Positions 62,299 through 64,000 of a stretch of DNA of 64,000 nucleotides are shown here, piece by piece (position 1 is the stretch's first letter; every line of letters starts with the position of its first letter). The notes under the pieces were generated by a model. It saw only the letters and a list, made by a program, of their open reading frames with translations. It was not told the DNA's origin and did not search any database. Location: NCBI RefSeq assembly GCF_963666665.1, contig NZ_OY762999.1, positions 2,733,501-2,797,500 on the forward strand, in the 5' to 3' direction. Both the position numbers and the translations under genes were made by a program. The stretch comes from Maridesulfovibrio sp. (GTDB taxonomy: Bacteria; Desulfobacterota; Desulfovibrionia; Desulfovibrionales; Desulfovibrionaceae).

Positions 62299-63222
62299 TT
62301 ATCTTTTCTTCAAAACAATAACCCCAATCACAATCAGGAAACATCCTCCCCATTGCTCCAGCGTCATGTATTCGCCGAGCACCGGGATGGCTACCAGCGC
62401 GGTCATCATGGGTTCTACGGTCAGCAGGATGTTAACCACTGACGGCGAAAGATGATTCAGGCTGGCAGTGATCAAGGTCCAACCGGTCATTGACGGACCG
62501 ATAGCCAAGGTCAGGATGCAGGCCCAGCCCTTCCAGTCTACCCCGGGCATTAGGATAGATGCAGGATTCGGGGCAGTACCGGGAATTAATCCTTGAGCGA
62601 AGACATTCAGAATCAGCATATAAACGGCGGCAATGCCGAAAACATGCATCATAATGCTGAATGAACTAAGGCCCCGCTTTGTGCATTCCCGACCCAGCAA
62701 CGCATAGGCGGAAAAAAAGACTGCGGAAAGCAAACCCAGAAACATGCCGATGGGAGTCAATGAAAAATCGGACACTCCATGAATTCCACAGACCAGAGCA
62801 CAACCTATCAGGCAGAATAAAATTGAAGGCAAAATACGCAGGTTCGGTCTTTCGCCCCCTAAAGCCCATTGCGCCAGCACGGTAAACGGAACAGAGAGAT
62901 AAACCAGCACAGTAGAGACTCCGGCTCCATTGAAATATACCGATCCTCCCCAGATACCGTTCATCCCGGTCAAAACCGCACCATATACGGCCAGCAATCC
63001 CAGATTTTCGCGCTCGAATTTGAGCTTGTGCGGCTTGAAAATACGCAACCCGGCCATGAGCATAAAGCACACAAACAGATTACGCCAGAAAGTGACCACA
63101 AAAATGGGCTGGCCGTAATCAACGACCATTATCTTTATGAAAATACCCACAAGGGAAATAAGCGCCGCCCCGGAAAGAACCTGAGCGATACCAAGGCTTG
63201 TGGATGATTTAAGTTTAATCAT
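62299..63222 (-). CDS. EamA-family drug/metabolite transporter
   Basis: A 307-aa inner-membrane protein with about ten spans arranged as two EamA repeats, for example SGAALISLVGIFIKIMVV and GLLSAVFFSAYALLGREC. The substrate is unknown; members export amino acids, nucleosides or other metabolites. AAGGA lies seven bases before the ATG at 63222. Confidence 0.88.
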   Translation of the reverse strand: MIKLKSSTSLGIAQVLSGAALISLVGIFIKIMVVDYGQPIFVVTFWRNLFVCFMLMAGLRIFKPHKLKFERENLGLLAVYGAVLTGMNGIWGGSVYFNGAGVSTVLVYLSVPFTVLAQWALGGERPNLRILPSILFCLIGCALVCGIHGVSDFSLTPIGMFLGLLSAVFFSAYALLGRECTKRGLSSFSIMMHVFGIAAVYMLILNVFAQGLIPGTAPNPASILMPGVDWKGWACILTLAIGPSMTGWTLITASLNHLSPSVVNILLTVEPMMTALVAIPVLGEYMTLEQWGGCFLIVIGVIVLKKR

Positions 63223-63377
63223 TTTTCTATCCTTCAATATATACAATAACCACGAGGAATACGGTGAGGCACAATATTTCAACATAGAAAAGATGCAAAG
63301 AGAAATTTGACGTAATCAATGGCTGGCGGATAGATACAATTATTGAAAACAATACAAATACAGCGAGGATCAAATAT

Positions 63378-64000
63378 ATGCCCAAGGTGTTGCCGCGACT
63401 CATTACCGCCCTGCTGCTTTTCCTGCTTGGCGGATTCATCCTGTTCATGCTCAACCAGATTGCGGGGCTGGCCCAACTCTGCGCAGTCTACTTTCCGGCA
63501 TCACGTGATTACGTGCTATTCGGATTGAGCGGTCTGTTTCTAGCCATCTGCCTTAGTCCGCTGGTCATCTACATGTTCCGCCCCGGACCGCTGGTCATGC
63601 CCGACAATCCTACTCCATCAGAACAGCGTGAATTCATCCGCAAGCTGCGTAAGAGATTAAAGTCCAATAAATATATCCGCGAAGCGGCACTACCCCTTTC
63701 CACTACCGAAGAGCTCGACATTACCCTTGAGCATCTGGACCGTATATCTACCCAGAAGATGAAAACCGTGGCCTCAAGGATTTTCCTTTCCACGGCCATT
63801 TCCCAGAACGGTCAGCTCGATTCACTCATTGTACTCGGCACTCTGACCAAGCTGGTCTGGGATGTATCCAAGATTTACAACCAACGCCCCTCAATGCGGG
63901 ATATGATTGCGGTTTACGCCAATGTTGCGGGCACGGCATTTTTTGCCAGCGCAGTGGAAGAACTTGATATTCAAGCCCAGATCGAAGCGATCATGTCCCC
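63378..64000 (+). CDS. DUF697-type membrane protein (5' part)
   Basis: The frame is open from ATG 63378 (GAGGA upstream) to the window end, 207 codons so far. The first 80 residues hold two membrane spans (RLITALLLFLLGGFILFML and YVLFGLSGLFLAICLS), then a cytoplasmic part with KLVWDVSKIYNQRPSMRDM and NVAGTAFFASAVEELD, typical of DUF697/YcjF-like proteins. These often accompany GTPases; a GTPase gene may follow beyond the edge. It is divergent from the EamA gene. Confidence 0.8.
   Translation, partial: MPKVLPRLITALLLFLLGGFILFMLNQIAGLAQLCAVYFPASRDYVLFGLSGLFLAICLSPLVIYMFRPGPLVMPDNPTPSEQREFIRKLRKRLKSNKYIREAALPLSTTEELDITLEHLDRISTQKMKTVASRIFLSTAISQNGQLDSLIVLGTLTKLVWDVSKIYNQRPSMRDMIAVYANVAGTAFFASAVEELDIQAQIEAIMS

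Overview
The window reads as chromosome of a Gram-negative, strictly anaerobic sulfate reducer of the Desulfovibrio type, most like a marine Desulfovibrio/Maridesulfovibrio. Reasons: a complete hdrCBA-flxDCBA electron-bifurcation cluster, an orange-protein (ORP) operon with its own sigma-54 activator, a c-type-heme chemotaxis receptor next to a multiheme cytochrome, hydrogenase maturation genes hypAB, LPS-assembly genes (lptE, lptD, hldD), two selenoproteins read through in-frame TGA codons, and palindromic intergenic elements of a kind I associate with desulfovibrios. No rRNA, tRNA, CRISPR array, prophage or insertion sequence was recognised. The genus call is inference.

Layout. 1-11.3 kb (+): end of nusB, leuS-lptE-holA (an order also found in enterics), radC, acyP, lon, a methyltransferase, an FmdB-like zinc ribbon protein, hemC, and a 73-aa unknown protein behind a very good sigma-28 promoter. 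11.4-16.2 kb (mostly -): a Sec-containing selD downstream of cobT, a WcbI-like gene on +, a Cys-rich YkgJ-like protein, a shikimate-kinase-like protein, pyrR. 16.3-26.2 kb: copA plus an arginase-like gene, a membrane TPR protein, an alanine/glycine:Na+ symporter, a TetR regulator divergent from a HesB-like selenoprotein, a TPR protein, a periplasmic binding protein, a CBS-ACT protein. 26.5-31.4 kb (+): hypA-hypB, the sigma-54 activator, then nifX-like, orp and an Mrp-NifX fusion. 31.5-39.5 kb (-): LivK-type binding protein, a small protein, alr, mutL, lptD, hldD. 39.9-45.7 kb: cysteine desulfidase, a VWA-OmpA protein with a small exported protein, and (-) a tetraheme cytochrome plus heme-MCP pair. 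46.2-53 kb (+): hdrCBA-flxDCBA. 53.1-64 kb: CheY-like protein, BaiN-like flavoprotein, an AT-rich lipoprotein plus exported CHAT-PEGA pair, manC, ychF, two membrane proteins, and the start of a DUF697-type gene.

How the parts work together. HdrABC-FlxABCD is expected to couple NADH oxidation to ferredoxin and thiol/disulfide reduction. SelD supplies selenophosphate for the selenocysteine in SelD itself and in the HesB-like protein. LptE, LptD and HldD serve the LPS outer membrane. The heme-MCP and its cytochrome look like a redox-sensing chemotaxis unit. Most operon ends carry clear intrinsic terminators, so transcription units are unusually easy to delimit.

Best candidates for undescribed biology: the exported CHAT-PEGA protein with its lipoprotein partner (54.8-58.6 kb), the cytochrome plus heme-receptor operon (43.2-45.7 kb), the sigma-28-driven small protein (11.0 kb), and the palindromic element family whose arms co-vary between copies.
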